From Pseudomonas argentinensis (GTDB lineage: Bacteria; Pseudomonadota; Gammaproteobacteria; Pseudomonadales; Pseudomonadaceae), in the NCBI RefSeq assembly GCF_001839655.2, contig NZ_CP056087.1, positions 3,100,001-3,164,000 of the forward strand: 64,000 nt of DNA, given 5' to 3'. Positions 1-9,321 of the stretch are shown in pieces. Below the pieces are notes generated by a model, which saw only the letters and a list, made by a program, of their open reading frames with translations, searched no databases and had not been told where the DNA came from. The position numbers were made by a program, and so were the translations under genes. Within the stretch, counting starts at the first letter, position 1. Each line of letters opens with the position of its first letter.

Positions 1-1
1 G

Positions 2-499
2 CAAAACATCGAGCAGGCGGTCCATTTCCTGGAAAAGTACAACCTGGTGCTGAGCACCGCGGAGTCGGCCACGGCCGGCCTGCTGGCTGCCACGGTGGCT
101 GCCGTGCCGGGTTGTGATGGCGTGCTCGAGAGCGGCTTCGTGGTGTATTCCAAGCGCGCCATGCAGGCCTCTCTGGGCGTCAAGCCGGAGACCATCGAGA
201 CCTTCGGCATGAACAGCGAAGAGGTTGCCCGCGAGATGGCCTTGGGCGTGCTGATGACCAGCAGCGCCGACATCATCCTGGCCATCACCGGCGCACCGAC
301 CGCCGACGACAAGCGCGGCCAGGAAATCTATGACGGCGCCATGTGCTTTGCCTGCGCCACACGCCTGGCCGAGCACCAGGGGGTGACCAGCGAGACCGTG
401 ATCCTTCCCGGCGACAACAACGAACGACGTGCGGCCGCCGCACGCCATGCTTTGCTGCAACTGCCTTATTACTACGAACGGCTGCGTCAGACCTCCTGA
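2..499 (+). CDS. CinA C-terminal-type amidohydrolase (5' end outside window)
   Basis: The open frame runs from the window edge to a TGA at 497-499 (165 residues visible). It carries the CinA family signature TAESATAG near the start, followed by the SGFVVYSKRAMQASLGV and ILAITGAPTADD blocks. In the family this domain deamidates nicotinamide mononucleotide (pyridine nucleotide salvage). Stand-alone CinA domains are about 160 residues, so few residues are missing and no N-terminal MoaB-like domain is needed. A GTG at 47 lies inside the conserved motif and is not a plausible start. The next gene, galU, follows after about 50 bases. The family call is firm; the true start is unseen. Confidence 0.8.
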   Translation, partial: QNIEQAVHFLEKYNLVLSTAESATAGLLAATVAAVPGCDGVLESGFVVYSKRAMQASLGVKPETIETFGMNSEEVAREMALGVLMTSSADIILAITGAPTADDKRGQEIYDGAMCFACATRLAEHQGVTSETVILPGDNNERRAAAARHALLQLPYYYERLRQTS

Positions 500-548
500 T
501 GCCGGCGTTTCAGCGACTTGAGCAACATTGACCATTCAAGGAAAACCC

Positions 549-1385
549 ATGATCAAGAAATGCCTGTTCCCTGCCGCCGGTTACGGCACGCGCTTCCTTC
601 CGGCGACCAAGGCCATGCCCAAGGAAATGCTGCCCGTGGTCAACACGCCGCTGATCCAGTACGGCGTCGAGGAAGCACTCGATGCAGGCCTGAACGAGAT
701 CGCCATGGTCACCGGCCGCGGCAAGCGCTCGTTGGAAGACCACTTCGACATCAGCTACGAGCTCGAGCACCAGATCCGCAATACCGACAAGGAGAAGTAC
801 CTGGTCGGCATTCGTCGCCTGATCGACAACTGCACCTTCTCCTACACCCGCCAGGTGGAAATGAAGGGCCTGGGCCACGCCATCCTCAGTGGTCGCCCGC
901 TGATCGGCGACGAGCCGTTCGCCGTGGTGCTGGCCGACGACCTGTGCCTGAACGTCGGCGGTGACGGCGTACTGACCCAGATGGTCAAACTGTACAACCA
1001 GTTCCGCTGCTCGATCGTGGCGGTGCAGGAAGTGCCGATGGACGAGATCCACAAGTATGGCGTGATCGCTGGCGAAACCATCCGTGACGACATCTTCCGC
1101 GTCAGCCACATGGTCGAGAAGCCCAAGGCCGAAGACGCGCCGTCGAACCTGGCGATCATCGGCCGCTACATCCTGACCCCGGACATCTTCGACCTGATCA
1201 AGGACACCGAGCCAGGCAAGGGCGGCGAGATCCAGATCACCGATGCCCTGATGAAGCAGGCGCAGGAAGGTTGCGTGCTGGCCTACAAATTCAAGGGCCG
1301 TCGTTTCGACTGCGGGGGTGCCGAGGGCTACATCGAGGCGACCAACTACTGCTTCGAGAACCTCTACCGTGAGGGCCGCGGCTGA
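549..1385 (+). CDS. galU: UTP--glucose-1-phosphate uridylyltransferase GalU
   Basis: Makes UDP-glucose from UTP and glucose-1-phosphate in the cytoplasm. The 278-residue protein opens with MIKKCLFPAAGYGTRFLPAT, the family nucleotide-binding start, and continues with AMPKEMLPVVN, GLGHAI and the conserved FDCGG near the C-terminus; the length is usual for the family. ATG 549 is preferred over an in-frame TTG at 528 because an AAGGA box lies 6-10 bases upstream and homologues start there. A strong hairpin terminator follows. UDP-glucose is the substrate of the galE product encoded about 6 kb downstream, so galU feeds the galactofuranose genes in between. Confidence 0.95.
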   Translation: MIKKCLFPAAGYGTRFLPATKAMPKEMLPVVNTPLIQYGVEEALDAGLNEIAMVTGRGKRSLEDHFDISYELEHQIRNTDKEKYLVGIRRLIDNCTFSYTRQVEMKGLGHAILSGRPLIGDEPFAVVLADDLCLNVGGDGVLTQMVKLYNQFRCSIVAVQEVPMDEIHKYGVIAGETIRDDIFRVSHMVEKPKAEDAPSNLAIIGRYILTPDIFDLIKDTEPGKGGEIQITDALMKQAQEGCVLAYKFKGRRFDCGGAEGYIEATNYCFENLYREGRG

Positions 1386-1403
1386 TCCGCGACGCTGAAC
1401 GAG

Positions 1404-1432
1404 AAAACCGGGCCAGGGCCCGGTTTTTTTTT
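1404..1432 (+). terminator. Rho-independent terminator after galU
   Basis: AAAACCGGGC pairs with its complement GCCCGGTTTT across a short loop, followed by a run of T. It lies 18 bases after the galU stop. The next gene is on the other strand and ends at 1532, so the hairpin may serve both sides. Confidence 0.85.
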
Positions 1433-1531
1433 GTGTGGATCAATCGCGCCTCGGATCACCAGCAGGGTACGGTCGTTACGCCAGCCAACTCCACTTCGCT
1501 CCTGAATCCAACGGTCTGGCGAGCGCGCTGG

Positions 1532-3301
1532 TCATGTGGCGTCGAATCCCGCTGCCTGCAGCTGCCACAGTCTTTCGAAACTGCCACCTTGCTGACGCAG
1601 CTGTTCGGGCGCGCCGTCTTCGACGATACGACCCTTTTCCAGCACCACCACCCGATCGAAGCTGGCCAGCGTCGACAGCCGGTGCGCCACGGCCAGGACG
1701 GTACGGCCCTGCATCAGGTTGGCCAGGGCGGCCTGGATTTCCGCTTCCGAATGGGTGTCGAGTGCCGAGGTGGCCTCGTCGAGAATCAGGATCGGTGCGT
1801 CCTTCACAAAGGCCCGGGCGATGCCCAGGCGCTGGCGTTGGCCGCCTGACAGCATGACGCCGCGTTCGCCGACCAGGGTGTCATAACCCTGGGGCAGCTC
1901 ACGGATAAAGGTATCGCAGAAGGCATGGCGGGCCGCAGCGACCACCTCGTCGTCACTGGCATCCGGGCGGCCATAGCGGATGTTCTCACGAATGCTGCGG
2001 TTGAACAGCGCGGTTTCCTGGGGCACCACGGCCATGCGGGCGCGCAGGCTGTCCTGACTGACGTGGCGGATATCCTGACCGTCGATCATGATCTGCCCGG
2101 CCTGCACGTCGTCGAGGCGCTGGATCAGACTGATCAGCGTCGACTTGCCGGCACCGGAGGCGCCTACGATGCCTACTTTCTGACCGACCGGCACATGCAG
2201 GTCGAAATCGGTGAACACGCGGCGGCCATCAGGGTAGGCGAAAGCCACCTGATGGAATTCGATATCGCCACGCGCGAGCGATAGCTGGGTATCCGGGTCA
2301 TCCAGCGCATGGGGCTGCACGATGATGCGCAGGGTGTCTTCGATGGCGCCGAGTTGCTGGGTGGTGTCGACCAGTGCCAGGGCCAGATCGCGCGAACCGT
2401 GCAGGATGCGAAAGGTGAGGGCGCTGACCATCACTACGTCGCCAGCGGTCACGGTGCCGGCGATCCACAGCTGGATGGCCCATACCAGCATGCCGCCGGC
2501 CATCAGCGACAGGCAGATGTCGTGCATTACCCGGGCTTTTTCCAGGTACATCCAGCTGCGCCGCTGGGCACGGGCTTCCAGGCCGATTTCCTCGGCCAGG
2601 CGCCGGCTCTCGCGATCGCGGGCGGAGAATGCCTTGATGGTCCATACGTTGGACACCACGTCCACCAGCTCGCCACCCACCCGTGCTGCCTGGGCGGCGA
2701 AGCGTTGGTGCTTGGTGCGGCCGCGGATACCGAAACCGGTGATCAGCGCCGCGACCACCATCACGAATAAGATCAGCGCCCATGCCATGTGCGCATGCAC
2801 GGTGAACAGCACGATGACCGCGCCGAGAAAGTCCACGCAGGGCGGCATGATCTTCCAGGCCAGGCCACCATAGATGGCGCCAGCCGCCTGGCCGGTGGCG
2901 GAAATGCGGTTGCCCAAGGCGCCGGCGAAGTGTTCGGCGAAGTAACGCATCGGGTGGCCGGTAAGATGGCGGAACAGGTCGACACGCAGGTCCACGCAAC
3001 TGGCCACCACCGTGTGGCAGCCGAGCCAGCCGCCGAGGCGCCAGAACACGTTTTCGATCACGATCAACCCGATGAACAGGCACAGGGGCAACCACACCTG
3101 AGCCTGCTGGCGGTCATCGGTGGCCATGGCGTCTACCAGCAGCTTCATGCCGTATTGCACGGCCACCGCGCAAGCACTTGCGCCGAGAATGAGCAGGAAC
3201 ACACCGCCGAAATGCCAGGGGCGGCGGCGCACGTAATGGCCGAGAAAGGCCACCGGGCGGGCGGGCAGATGGCAGCTTCGCTGGGCGGCCTGAGCGCTCA
3301 T
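1532..3301 (-). CDS. ABC exporter, fused permease-ATPase (MsbA/LapB-like half-transporter)
   Basis: 589 residues in exporter order: a membrane domain of about six helices (residues ~25-310) and then a nucleotide-binding domain. Walker A GASGAGKST is near residue 380, the signature LSGGQRQR near 484, and Walker B ILILDEATSALD near 502, with a following H-loop (AHRLS). It therefore probably works as a homodimer at the inner membrane. The start overlaps the stop of the glycosidase gene by 4 bases (ATGA), making it the last gene of a four-gene minus-strand operon with glf and a glycosyltransferase. That context suggests export of a glycolipid or glycan intermediate, but the substrate cannot be read from sequence. 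Confidence 0.85.
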   Translation of the reverse strand: MSAQAAQRSCHLPARPVAFLGHYVRRRPWHFGGVFLLILGASACAVAVQYGMKLLVDAMATDDRQQAQVWLPLCLFIGLIVIENVFWRLGGWLGCHTVVASCVDLRVDLFRHLTGHPMRYFAEHFAGALGNRISATGQAAGAIYGGLAWKIMPPCVDFLGAVIVLFTVHAHMAWALILFVMVVAALITGFGIRGRTKHQRFAAQAARVGGELVDVVSNVWTIKAFSARDRESRRLAEEIGLEARAQRRSWMYLEKARVMHDICLSLMAGGMLVWAIQLWIAGTVTAGDVVMVSALTFRILHGSRDLALALVDTTQQLGAIEDTLRIIVQPHALDDPDTQLSLARGDIEFHQVAFAYPDGRRVFTDFDLHVPVGQKVGIVGASGAGKSTLISLIQRLDDVQAGQIMIDGQDIRHVSQDSLRARMAVVPQETALFNRSIRENIRYGRPDASDDEVVAAARHAFCDTFIRELPQGYDTLVGERGVMLSGGQRQRLGIARAFVKDAPILILDEATSALDTHSEAEIQAALANLMQGRTVLAVAHRLSTLASFDRVVVLEKGRIVEDGAPEQLRQQGGSFERLWQLQAAGFDAT

Positions 3302-4440
3302 GCCTGGGCCACCAGACGAGCCGCCAGCGCCTGAATCTCTGCCTGTTGGCGACGTAGCTCTTCTGCGAACGGCGTGTAAAGGGGCCGTTCACCGCGGGCA
3401 TCGGCGTAGCCGAAGAGCCCCGTCTGGCAATGCCGGTCATCCGTCCAGCCGGGGTAATCGAGGACCGGGTACAGGCAGATGCCCTCCAGCGGCAAACCAC
3501 GCTGCAGGGCCAGGCGCACCTGCTCGCCGACATAGCGCAGCCATTCGGCGCGTTGCTCGCCTTCGGCGCCCGTTTCGGCAACCAGCAAAGGCCGGCGGTA
3601 ACGCTGATGGACCTCGGCGAGCATACCGGCGAATGGCCGGTAGCCCGGCTCACCGCGCCACAGTGTGCCACCGCCCGCATACCACTGATTGTTCGGGTAG
3701 AAATTGACGCCGACGATATCCAGGTACTCCGGCTTGCCGCCGAGCCCAGGCCACTGCAGGCCGGCGAGCATGTCCCAGGCTTGGAACTGGGCCAGGCGGT
3801 AGCGCTCGGCTTCGGCCTGGGCGTCAGGACGATCGGTGCGCGGCACCACGTGAATCAGGGGGTCGACCTGAACGAAGCGTGCCCGCGGATCAATGTTGCG
3901 GATGGCTTCGATGGCGGCGATGCTGGCGCGCACCAGTTGATGCTTGAGTTCGTCACCACGGCCTTCGCTCAGCGGCGAAAAATAGGCCACTTCACCGCCC
4001 GCCCAGGCCCAGAAGGACATTTCGTTGAGCGGCGAATAGAAGGGCACGCGGTCGCTTTCATCGCGCACTACACGCGCCGTCGCCGCCGCGAAACGCGCGA
4101 AGCGTTCCACGAACTCGGGCCGCCAGATGTCGATGTCGTCGGGCCAGCCGTAATGGCAAAGGTCCCAGATCACCTGTATACCGGTCTGTTCGGCAGCCCG
4201 AAGCTGAGGCAGAAAACTCGACCAGTCGTAGTGCCCGGGCTGCGCCTCGATCAGGTGCCAGCGCAACCCGTCCCGTGCCGAACGGATGCCTTGGACGCGC
4301 AAGGCCGCGTAATCCTCGCGGGCCCAGGCGGCATGGCCAGTGCCCTCGAGCAAATCGAGCCGGCGCCCATCGCCGCGGCGATGCGTCGAGCATTCGAAGC
4401 CGCCCAGGAAGAAACTCTCGAATAGCGAGGGGAGGTGCAT
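3298..4440 (-). CDS. Family 1-like glycoside hydrolase (beta-glycosidase fold)
   Basis: A 380-residue TIM-barrel glycosidase-like protein. Likely catalytic residues are the Glu of LNEMS (~residue 138, acid/base) and the Glu of VAETGAE (~287, nucleophile); a conserved DYPGW follows. It has no signal peptide, so it is probably cytoplasmic. It is shorter than typical GH1 enzymes (~450 residues), so substrate is uncertain. It starts 9 bases after the glf stop with a GAGG box upstream and overlaps the ABC exporter by 4 bases. Within this operon it may trim or rearrange the glycan made by the neighbouring transferase rather than digest nutrients; that role is inference. Confidence 0.7.
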   Translation of the reverse strand: MHLPSLFESFFLGGFECSTHRRGDGRRLDLLEGTGHAAWAREDYAALRVQGIRSARDGLRWHLIEAQPGHYDWSSFLPQLRAAEQTGIQVIWDLCHYGWPDDIDIWRPEFVERFARFAAATARVVRDESDRVPFYSPLNEMSFWAWAGGEVAYFSPLSEGRGDELKHQLVRASIAAIEAIRNIDPRARFVQVDPLIHVVPRTDRPDAQAEAERYRLAQFQAWDMLAGLQWPGLGGKPEYLDIVGVNFYPNNQWYAGGGTLWRGEPGYRPFAGMLAEVHQRYRRPLLVAETGAEGEQRAEWLRYVGEQVRLALQRGLPLEGICLYPVLDYPGWTDDRHCQTGLFGYADARGERPLYTPFAEELRRQQAEIQALAARLVAQA

Positions 4441-4449
4441 CGCGCGTCC

Positions 4450-5670
4450 TCAGGTGGCTTGCCTGGCGGGGCTTTGATCGTGCTCCAGGTCGGCTGCAGG
4501 GTCACCGCTGTGAGCCTGCTCAATGCGTTTGTACAGCGCCAGCGCCTGGCCGACGACCTGATCCATATTGTAGTACTTGTAGGTACCCAGCCTGCCAAGG
4601 AAGGTCACGCCCTCGGTCTGGCTGGCCAACTGCTCATAGCGCTTGTAGAGCTCGGCGTTTTCCGGGCGCGGAATCGGGTAATACGGGTCGCCTTCGGCCG
4701 ATGGGTATTCATAGGTGATGCTGGTGCTGGGGTGCTGCTGGCCAGTGAGGTGCTTGTATTCGCTGATGCGTGTATAGGCCACTGCTTCGTCAGGGTAGTT
4801 GACCGTGGCCACTGCCTGGAACTGCGCCTGGTCGAGGTTACGGTGCTCGAACTTGAGTGACCGGTAGGGCAGTTTGCCGAAGCAGTGGTCGAAATACTCG
4901 TCGACCGGGCCACAGTAGATCAGGTGCCCGTAGCGCACCTCGTCACGCACCTGGCGGAAATCGGTATCCAGTTGGATGGTGATGTTCGGATGGTCGAGCA
5001 TGCGCTCGAACATTCGCGTGTAGCCGTGCAGCGGCATCTGCTGGAAGGTGTCGGTGAAATAGCGGTCATCGGTGTTGGTGCGCGTTGGCACCCGCGAGGT
5101 GACCATCTTGTCGAGTTGTGACGGATCGAGCCCCCATTGCTTGCGGGTATAGCCGCGAAAGAATTTCTCGTAGAGCTCGCGGCCGATCTGGTTGACCACC
5201 ACGTCTTCGCTGGTGTGGATGGTGGCTACCGGCTCGGCTCGGCCGGCCAGATACCGTTCGGCTTCTTCGTCACTGGCCAGGCTCAGGCCATACAGCGCGT
5301 TGAGGGTGGTGCGATTGATCGGGATGGGTACTTGCTGGCCGTCGACCACCGCCAAGACGCGGTGCTCATAAGGCCGCCATTCGGTGAAACGCGACAGGTA
5401 GTCGACGATTCGCTGCGAATTGGTGTGGAAGATGTGCGGCCCGTAGCGATGCACCAGCACGCCCGCTTCGTCATGGTGGTCGTAGGCGTTGCCGCCGATA
5501 TGCGCGCGGCGGTCGACCACCAGCACGCGCTTGTCCAGCCCGGCGGCCAGTCGTTCGGCGAGCACGCTGCCGGCGAAACCAGCCCCGACGATCAGGTAAT
5601 CGAAGGCCTCGGTGAGGTCTTCGCCTGGCGATTGCTCAGCGACGCGGGTAGGGCGATTCAACGGATGCAT
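4450..5670 (-). CDS. glf: UDP-galactopyranose mutase
   Basis: Converts UDP-galactopyranose to UDP-galactofuranose, a flavoenzyme reaction. The FAD motif GAGFAGS lies at residues 29-35; VVDRRAHIGGNAYDH, GPHIFHT and the C-terminal GRLGTYKYYNMD are characteristic of Glf. The 406-residue length includes about 20 extra N-terminal residues compared with usual bacterial Glf (~370-390). The start overlaps the end of the glycosyltransferase gene by 13 bases, with a GGAG box inside that gene, implying coupled translation. With galU and galE flanking the operon, every enzyme to reach UDP-Galf from glucose-1-phosphate is encoded within 8 kb. Confidence 0.93.
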   Translation of the reverse strand: MHPLNRPTRVAEQSPGEDLTEAFDYLIVGAGFAGSVLAERLAAGLDKRVLVVDRRAHIGGNAYDHHDEAGVLVHRYGPHIFHTNSQRIVDYLSRFTEWRPYEHRVLAVVDGQQVPIPINRTTLNALYGLSLASDEEAERYLAGRAEPVATIHTSEDVVVNQIGRELYEKFFRGYTRKQWGLDPSQLDKMVTSRVPTRTNTDDRYFTDTFQQMPLHGYTRMFERMLDHPNITIQLDTDFRQVRDEVRYGHLIYCGPVDEYFDHCFGKLPYRSLKFEHRNLDQAQFQAVATVNYPDEAVAYTRISEYKHLTGQQHPSTSITYEYPSAEGDPYYPIPRPENAELYKRYEQLASQTEGVTFLGRLGTYKYYNMDQVVGQALALYKRIEQAHSGDPAADLEHDQSPARQAT

Positions 5671-6845
5671 TCGATCATCTCCTTCATCTTGGCCTGGGTC
5701 TGGTCCCAGGACATATCGCCCAACACACGGTCGGCCGCTGCCTGCATGGCGTCGCGGTCAGCTGCCAGCGCAAGGGCCTGCTCGCAGGCTGCCACAAACT
5801 CCTCGGCGGTCGCTGCAATCAGCACCAGGCCGCAGTCGCCGTAGCTACGCACCACATCGTGGATAGGCGTTGACACCACTGGGCGCCCGCCGGCCAGGTA
5901 CTCCGGGGTCTTGGTGGGGCTGATGAAGCGGGTCGAGGCGTTAAGGGCGAATGGCATCAGGGCCACATCCCAGCCGGCGAGGTAGCGGGGCAGTTCGTCA
6001 TAGGTCTTGCCGCCCAGGTAATGGATGTTCGGCTGGCTTGGCAGGGCTGCCGGGTCGATCTTCACCACCGGGCCGATCATCACCAGCTGCCAGTTCGGGC
6101 GCATGCTCGCCACGGCACCGAGCAGGTCGATATCCAAACGCTCGTCGATCACGCCATAAAAGCCGAGTCTCGGCGTGCCGATTCGGGCCTGGTCGGCGGG
6201 CTCTTCCTGAGGCTGCCGGGCGGCGGCGAAATGGCTGATATCGACGCTGCTGGGAAAGGCGTGGGCGTTGTCATGCAGCTCGCGCTTGGCTTCCCAGATG
6301 CTGTAGCCACCGGTGAACACCAGGTCCGCCTTGGCCAGTAGCTCACGCTCACGCTGCACCAGCTCGGGCGGCGCGCCGTGGAATGCGGACAGTTCGTCCA
6401 TGCAGTCGTAGATGATGGCGCGTGGCTGCAGGTGATCGGTGAACGCCAGGCTCATCGGCGTGTAGTACCAGAGCAACAGGTCATCGACCTGTAAGCGCGC
6501 CAGGTAGGCGTCCAGCAGCTGGCGAGTCGCGGCGTGGCCGGCCTGCGCGTCGACACCATGGGGCAGGCGGGGCACCAGCACCTGCACACCTTCCTCGTCG
6601 GGTCGTACTTCCAGCCAGGGGTCGGCCTCGTCGGTGACCACCGGTTCTTCGAAGAACAGCACGTTGCAGGTGCGAACGAAACGGGCCATCAGGTGCTGCG
6701 GCCGCTGATAGACGAAACTCCAACGCAGGTGTGACAGACACAGCAGCGTCGGGAGGCTGGGGTCGAAAACCACCGCGGTGTCAGCTTCGGCCGAAGGTTT
6801 CGATGACTTGCCGATTTGCCCTTGAAAAGATCCTGCCCAGCTCAT
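5658..6845 (-). CDS. Glycosyltransferase (GT-B fold, GT1/GT4-like)
   Basis: 395 residues. It has a Rossmann-like start (PTLLCLSHLRWSFVYQRPQH near residues 32-51) and a nucleotide-sugar half with LGFYGVIDERLD, YLGGKTYDELPRYLAGWDVALMPF in pieces, and the donor-site run SPTKTPEYLAGGRPVVST, all typical of GT-B transferases. The start is set by AGGAGA 9 bases upstream of the ATG. It is first in the operon GT-glf-GH-ABC. Because glf follows directly, a galactofuranosyltransferase or a transferase acting in a Galf-containing glycan is the best guess; donor and acceptor are not determined by the sequence. Confidence 0.8.
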   Translation of the reverse strand: MSWAGSFQGQIGKSSKPSAEADTAVVFDPSLPTLLCLSHLRWSFVYQRPQHLMARFVRTCNVLFFEEPVVTDEADPWLEVRPDEEGVQVLVPRLPHGVDAQAGHAATRQLLDAYLARLQVDDLLLWYYTPMSLAFTDHLQPRAIIYDCMDELSAFHGAPPELVQRERELLAKADLVFTGGYSIWEAKRELHDNAHAFPSSVDISHFAAARQPQEEPADQARIGTPRLGFYGVIDERLDIDLLGAVASMRPNWQLVMIGPVVKIDPAALPSQPNIHYLGGKTYDELPRYLAGWDVALMPFALNASTRFISPTKTPEYLAGGRPVVSTPIHDVVRSYGDCGLVLIAATAEEFVAACEQALALAADRDAMQAAADRVLGDMSWDQTQAKMKEMIECIR

Positions 6846-7128
6846 GTTCGCGTCTCCTTAAATTGGCCGCACAAGCGAAGCGGCGGGATTCAGCACCGGC
6901 GTTTCGGTTAAGCGAGTGGATGCGAAAAGTGGACGATGGGGGTTCCGAGCAGTTCAAGTCATCGGCTGAAAGGTCGCCGGATGACACGTTCATCCTATGA
7001 CCTGAACTCCTGTGAACAGACCTTCGTCGTTATCTCTGTAGTCGGTCGTCTTGCAGCCGAACACGCAGCCCGTGTCGTTGATGCAGTCCATGGGTGTCAT
7101 CTCTCGAGCGACCCAAGCGGAGGTCAAC

Positions 7129-8172
7129 ATGATATTGGTCACAGGCGGAGCCGGTTATATCGGTTCCCATGCAGTTCTTGCGCTTCTAGAAACCGGCCAC
7201 GAGGTGCTGGTGCTGGACAATCTCTGCAACAGCTCGCGGCTATCGCTCGACCGCGTAGCCTTGCTGACGGGCCGCCAGCCGCGATTCATCGAAGGCGACG
7301 TGCGCGATGGCGCGCTGCTCGATGAACTGTTCCAGCGCTGGCCCATCACTGCGGTGATGCATTTTGCCGGGCTCAAGGCTGTCGGCGAGAGCGTGCGCGA
7401 GCCGCTGCGCTATTACGAAACCAACGTGGCCGGTAGCATCACCCTATGCCAGGCGATGGCCAGGGCAGGCATCTTCCGGCTGGTGTTCAGCTCGTCCGCC
7501 ACCGTTTATGGCGAGTCGGTGAGCATGCCGATTCGCGAAGATTGCCCGACTGGCATTCCCACCAATCCCTATGGCCAATCGAAGCTGATGGCCGAGAACG
7601 TGCTCAAGGCACTGGCCGACTCCGACCCGCGCTGGTCCATTGCCCTGTTGCGTTACTTCAATCCTATCGGCGCCCATGAGTCCGGCCTGATTGGCGAAGA
7701 TCCCAACGGCACTCCAAATAACTTGCTTCCGTACATGCTTCAGGTCGCGGTTAGACGACAGCCGCAGCTGAGCATCTACGGCGGCGATTACGCCACCCAC
7801 GATGGCACCGGCGTTCGCGATTACATTCACGTGATGGACCTGGCGCAGGGGCATATCTGCGCCCTCGAGAGGCTTGGCCGCAGCGCTGGTGTATCGGTTT
7901 GGAACCTGGGTACGGGACAGGGATATTCGGTGTTGGAAATGGTGCGTGCCTTCGAGCAGATCACCGGGCGCGCGTTGCCATACCGTATCGTTGCGCGGCG
8001 GCCGGGTGACATCGCCCAGTGCTGGGCCGACCCCAGCAAGGCGCGAGTCGAACTGCAATGGAACGCCGAGCGCGACCTGCATGCCATGCTGGCCGACGCC
8101 TGGCGCTGGCAGCTCAGCAATCCCCAGGGGTATCAGCACGAGCAGGCGCCGCAGGCGGTCATGGTCGGCTAA
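7129..8172 (+). CDS. galE: UDP-glucose 4-epimerase
   Basis: Interconverts UDP-glucose and UDP-galactose with bound NAD. The Rossmann motif GGAGYIGSH is at residues 6-14, the SSSATVYG block carries the catalytic Ser, and the YxxxK pair is Tyr148/Lys152 (NPYGQSK). 347 residues is slightly longer than the usual ~338. ATG 7129 is chosen over in-frame starts from 7051 because GGAGG lies just upstream and the family starts at this Met. It is divergent from the glf operon across a 283-base gap that must hold both promoters. Confidence 0.93.
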   Translation: MILVTGGAGYIGSHAVLALLETGHEVLVLDNLCNSSRLSLDRVALLTGRQPRFIEGDVRDGALLDELFQRWPITAVMHFAGLKAVGESVREPLRYYETNVAGSITLCQAMARAGIFRLVFSSSATVYGESVSMPIREDCPTGIPTNPYGQSKLMAENVLKALADSDPRWSIALLRYFNPIGAHESGLIGEDPNGTPNNLLPYMLQVAVRRQPQLSIYGGDYATHDGTGVRDYIHVMDLAQGHICALERLGRSAGVSVWNLGTGQGYSVLEMVRAFEQITGRALPYRIVARRPGDIAQCWADPSKARVELQWNAERDLHAMLADAWRWQLSNPQGYQHEQAPQAVMVG

Positions 8173-8181
8173 CCGGCGGGT

Positions 8182-8206
8182 GGGCCTGCTGCGGCGCAGC
8201 AGGCCC
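8182..8206. terminator. Strong hairpin between galE and a convergent gene
   Basis: An 11-base perfect stem (GGGCCTGCTGC against GCAGCAGGCCC, 3-base loop) sits 9 bases after the galE stop and 12 bases before the end of the minus-strand operon. No T-run follows on either strand, so termination efficiency is uncertain. Confidence 0.45.
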
Positions 8207-8218
8207 GTTGTCGCGACC

Positions 8219-8488
8219 TCAAGGGATATCCGGCAAGGTCAAGCTTGCCAGGGGCAGACAGTCGTTCTGATTGTCCTCCAAAGCGTCGCGTGTGCGCTCG
8301 TAAGCCTCATCGGCCGCGGTGATCAGCAAGTGCCAGTCGTCCGAGGAAATCACGGCGCGTTCCTTCAGCTCGTCGGCACGGGCGACCAGTGTCTGGTGAT
8401 AGTCACCCGGGCATTGCAGTCGATATACATCATCTTCAAGCAGCATTCGCCAGGCTGCCAGCTCCATTTCGGCAGGTGTTTCGCTCAT
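8219..8488 (-). CDS. Small acidic hypothetical protein in ferritin-like operon
   Basis: An 89-residue soluble, acidic and probably helical protein starting MSETPAEMELAAWRMLLEDD. I do not recognise the family. ATG 8488 is preferred because AAGGGGA lies 8-14 bases upstream; a longer reading to 8596 would overlap the preceding gene and looks non-coding. It has no signal peptide or membrane segment. It is the third gene behind two ferritin-like genes, with a 104-base gap, so it is probably co-transcribed and may be a partner of those proteins. Confidence 0.65.
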   Translation of the reverse strand: MSETPAEMELAAWRMLLEDDVYRLQCPGDYHQTLVARADELKERAVISSDDWHLLITAADEAYERTRDALEDNQNDCLPLASLTLPDIP

Positions 8489-8592
8489 ACAGCGGTCCCC
8501 TTGCACAAGGAATCGAGGGTTCATGACATTGACCGCGCTGGCCAACACCCGTGTGCACGCCCCGGACGAACGGGGCGCGCGGATCGCCGTAG

Positions 8593-9321
8593 TCAACTGA
8601 CCTGGTTGAGCAGGTCGCGCCGGATCAGGTCACGAACCGTTGCCAGGTGCACCTCCTCCTGCTCGAAGGCGGGTTTGAAGCTTTCGGCGATGAGCGGGTG
8701 GCCGCCTTTGTGGGCCAGTTCGATAAGTAGCTCCCAGGCAGCGTTGTCTTCCAACTCGATGGTCAATATGGCGCTCAATGATTGCGACAGGGTAGTGCGC
8801 GGATCGGTCAGCACCTGCAGCACGCCTTGCGCCTTCACCGCGGCGACATCGGCACAGGGAGTCATGGTCGTCGGGTCGCCGCCCAGGGTTTCGATGGCCT
8901 CGCGTACCAGGTTCATGTGCTCGAGTTCCTGGGCCTGGATCTCCCGAAGGGTAGCCACAAGCGCCGGGTTGGCGCCGACCGCCGAGGTGGCCTTGGCGAC
9001 CATCGCTTCGTACAGCCGCACGCCGGTTCGCTCGAACGCCAGGCGTTCGCCGAGCTTGTCCAGCAGCACTTCCGGGTGATTGCCGAGCATCTTGTCCAGG
9101 GCGGTCTTGAGCATACCTTTGGTGGAGCCGGGTGGTGGCACCGAGCCGATGCGCTCGGCGGTGCCGATGGCCTGTTCGCGTGCCTGGGTATAGGTGCCCA
9201 TGTCGCCCGGCACATCAGCCGGGTAAAGGCGTGTGGCTTCGAGTTGCTGTTGGGTATCCTGTGGCGACATTTTTGCGCCGGTGCGATTGAGTCCCAGGTT
9301 GACTTGTCGTTCGCTCATCAT
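8593..9321 (-). CDS. Ferritin-like diiron-type protein (shorter of a pair)
   Basis: 242 residues. The metal-ligand pattern of a ferritin-like four-helix bundle is visible: a Glu in LAFERTGVRLYE, ExxH in QAQELEHMNL, a Glu in ILTIELEDNAAWELL, and ExxH in FEQEEVHLATVRDL. About 75 residues precede the bundle and are poorly structured. The family can bind two irons or manganese; whether this one stores metal, detoxifies peroxide or hydroxylates something is open. Its ATG overlaps the stop of the upstream gene (ATGA), so translation is coupled; an ATG three bases later (9318) is equally possible. Confidence 0.75.
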   Translation of the reverse strand: MMSERQVNLGLNRTGAKMSPQDTQQQLEATRLYPADVPGDMGTYTQAREQAIGTAERIGSVPPPGSTKGMLKTALDKMLGNHPEVLLDKLGERLAFERTGVRLYEAMVAKATSAVGANPALVATLREIQAQELEHMNLVREAIETLGGDPTTMTPCADVAAVKAQGVLQVLTDPRTTLSQSLSAILTIELEDNAAWELLIELAHKGGHPLIAESFKPAFEQEEVHLATVRDLIRRDLLNQVS

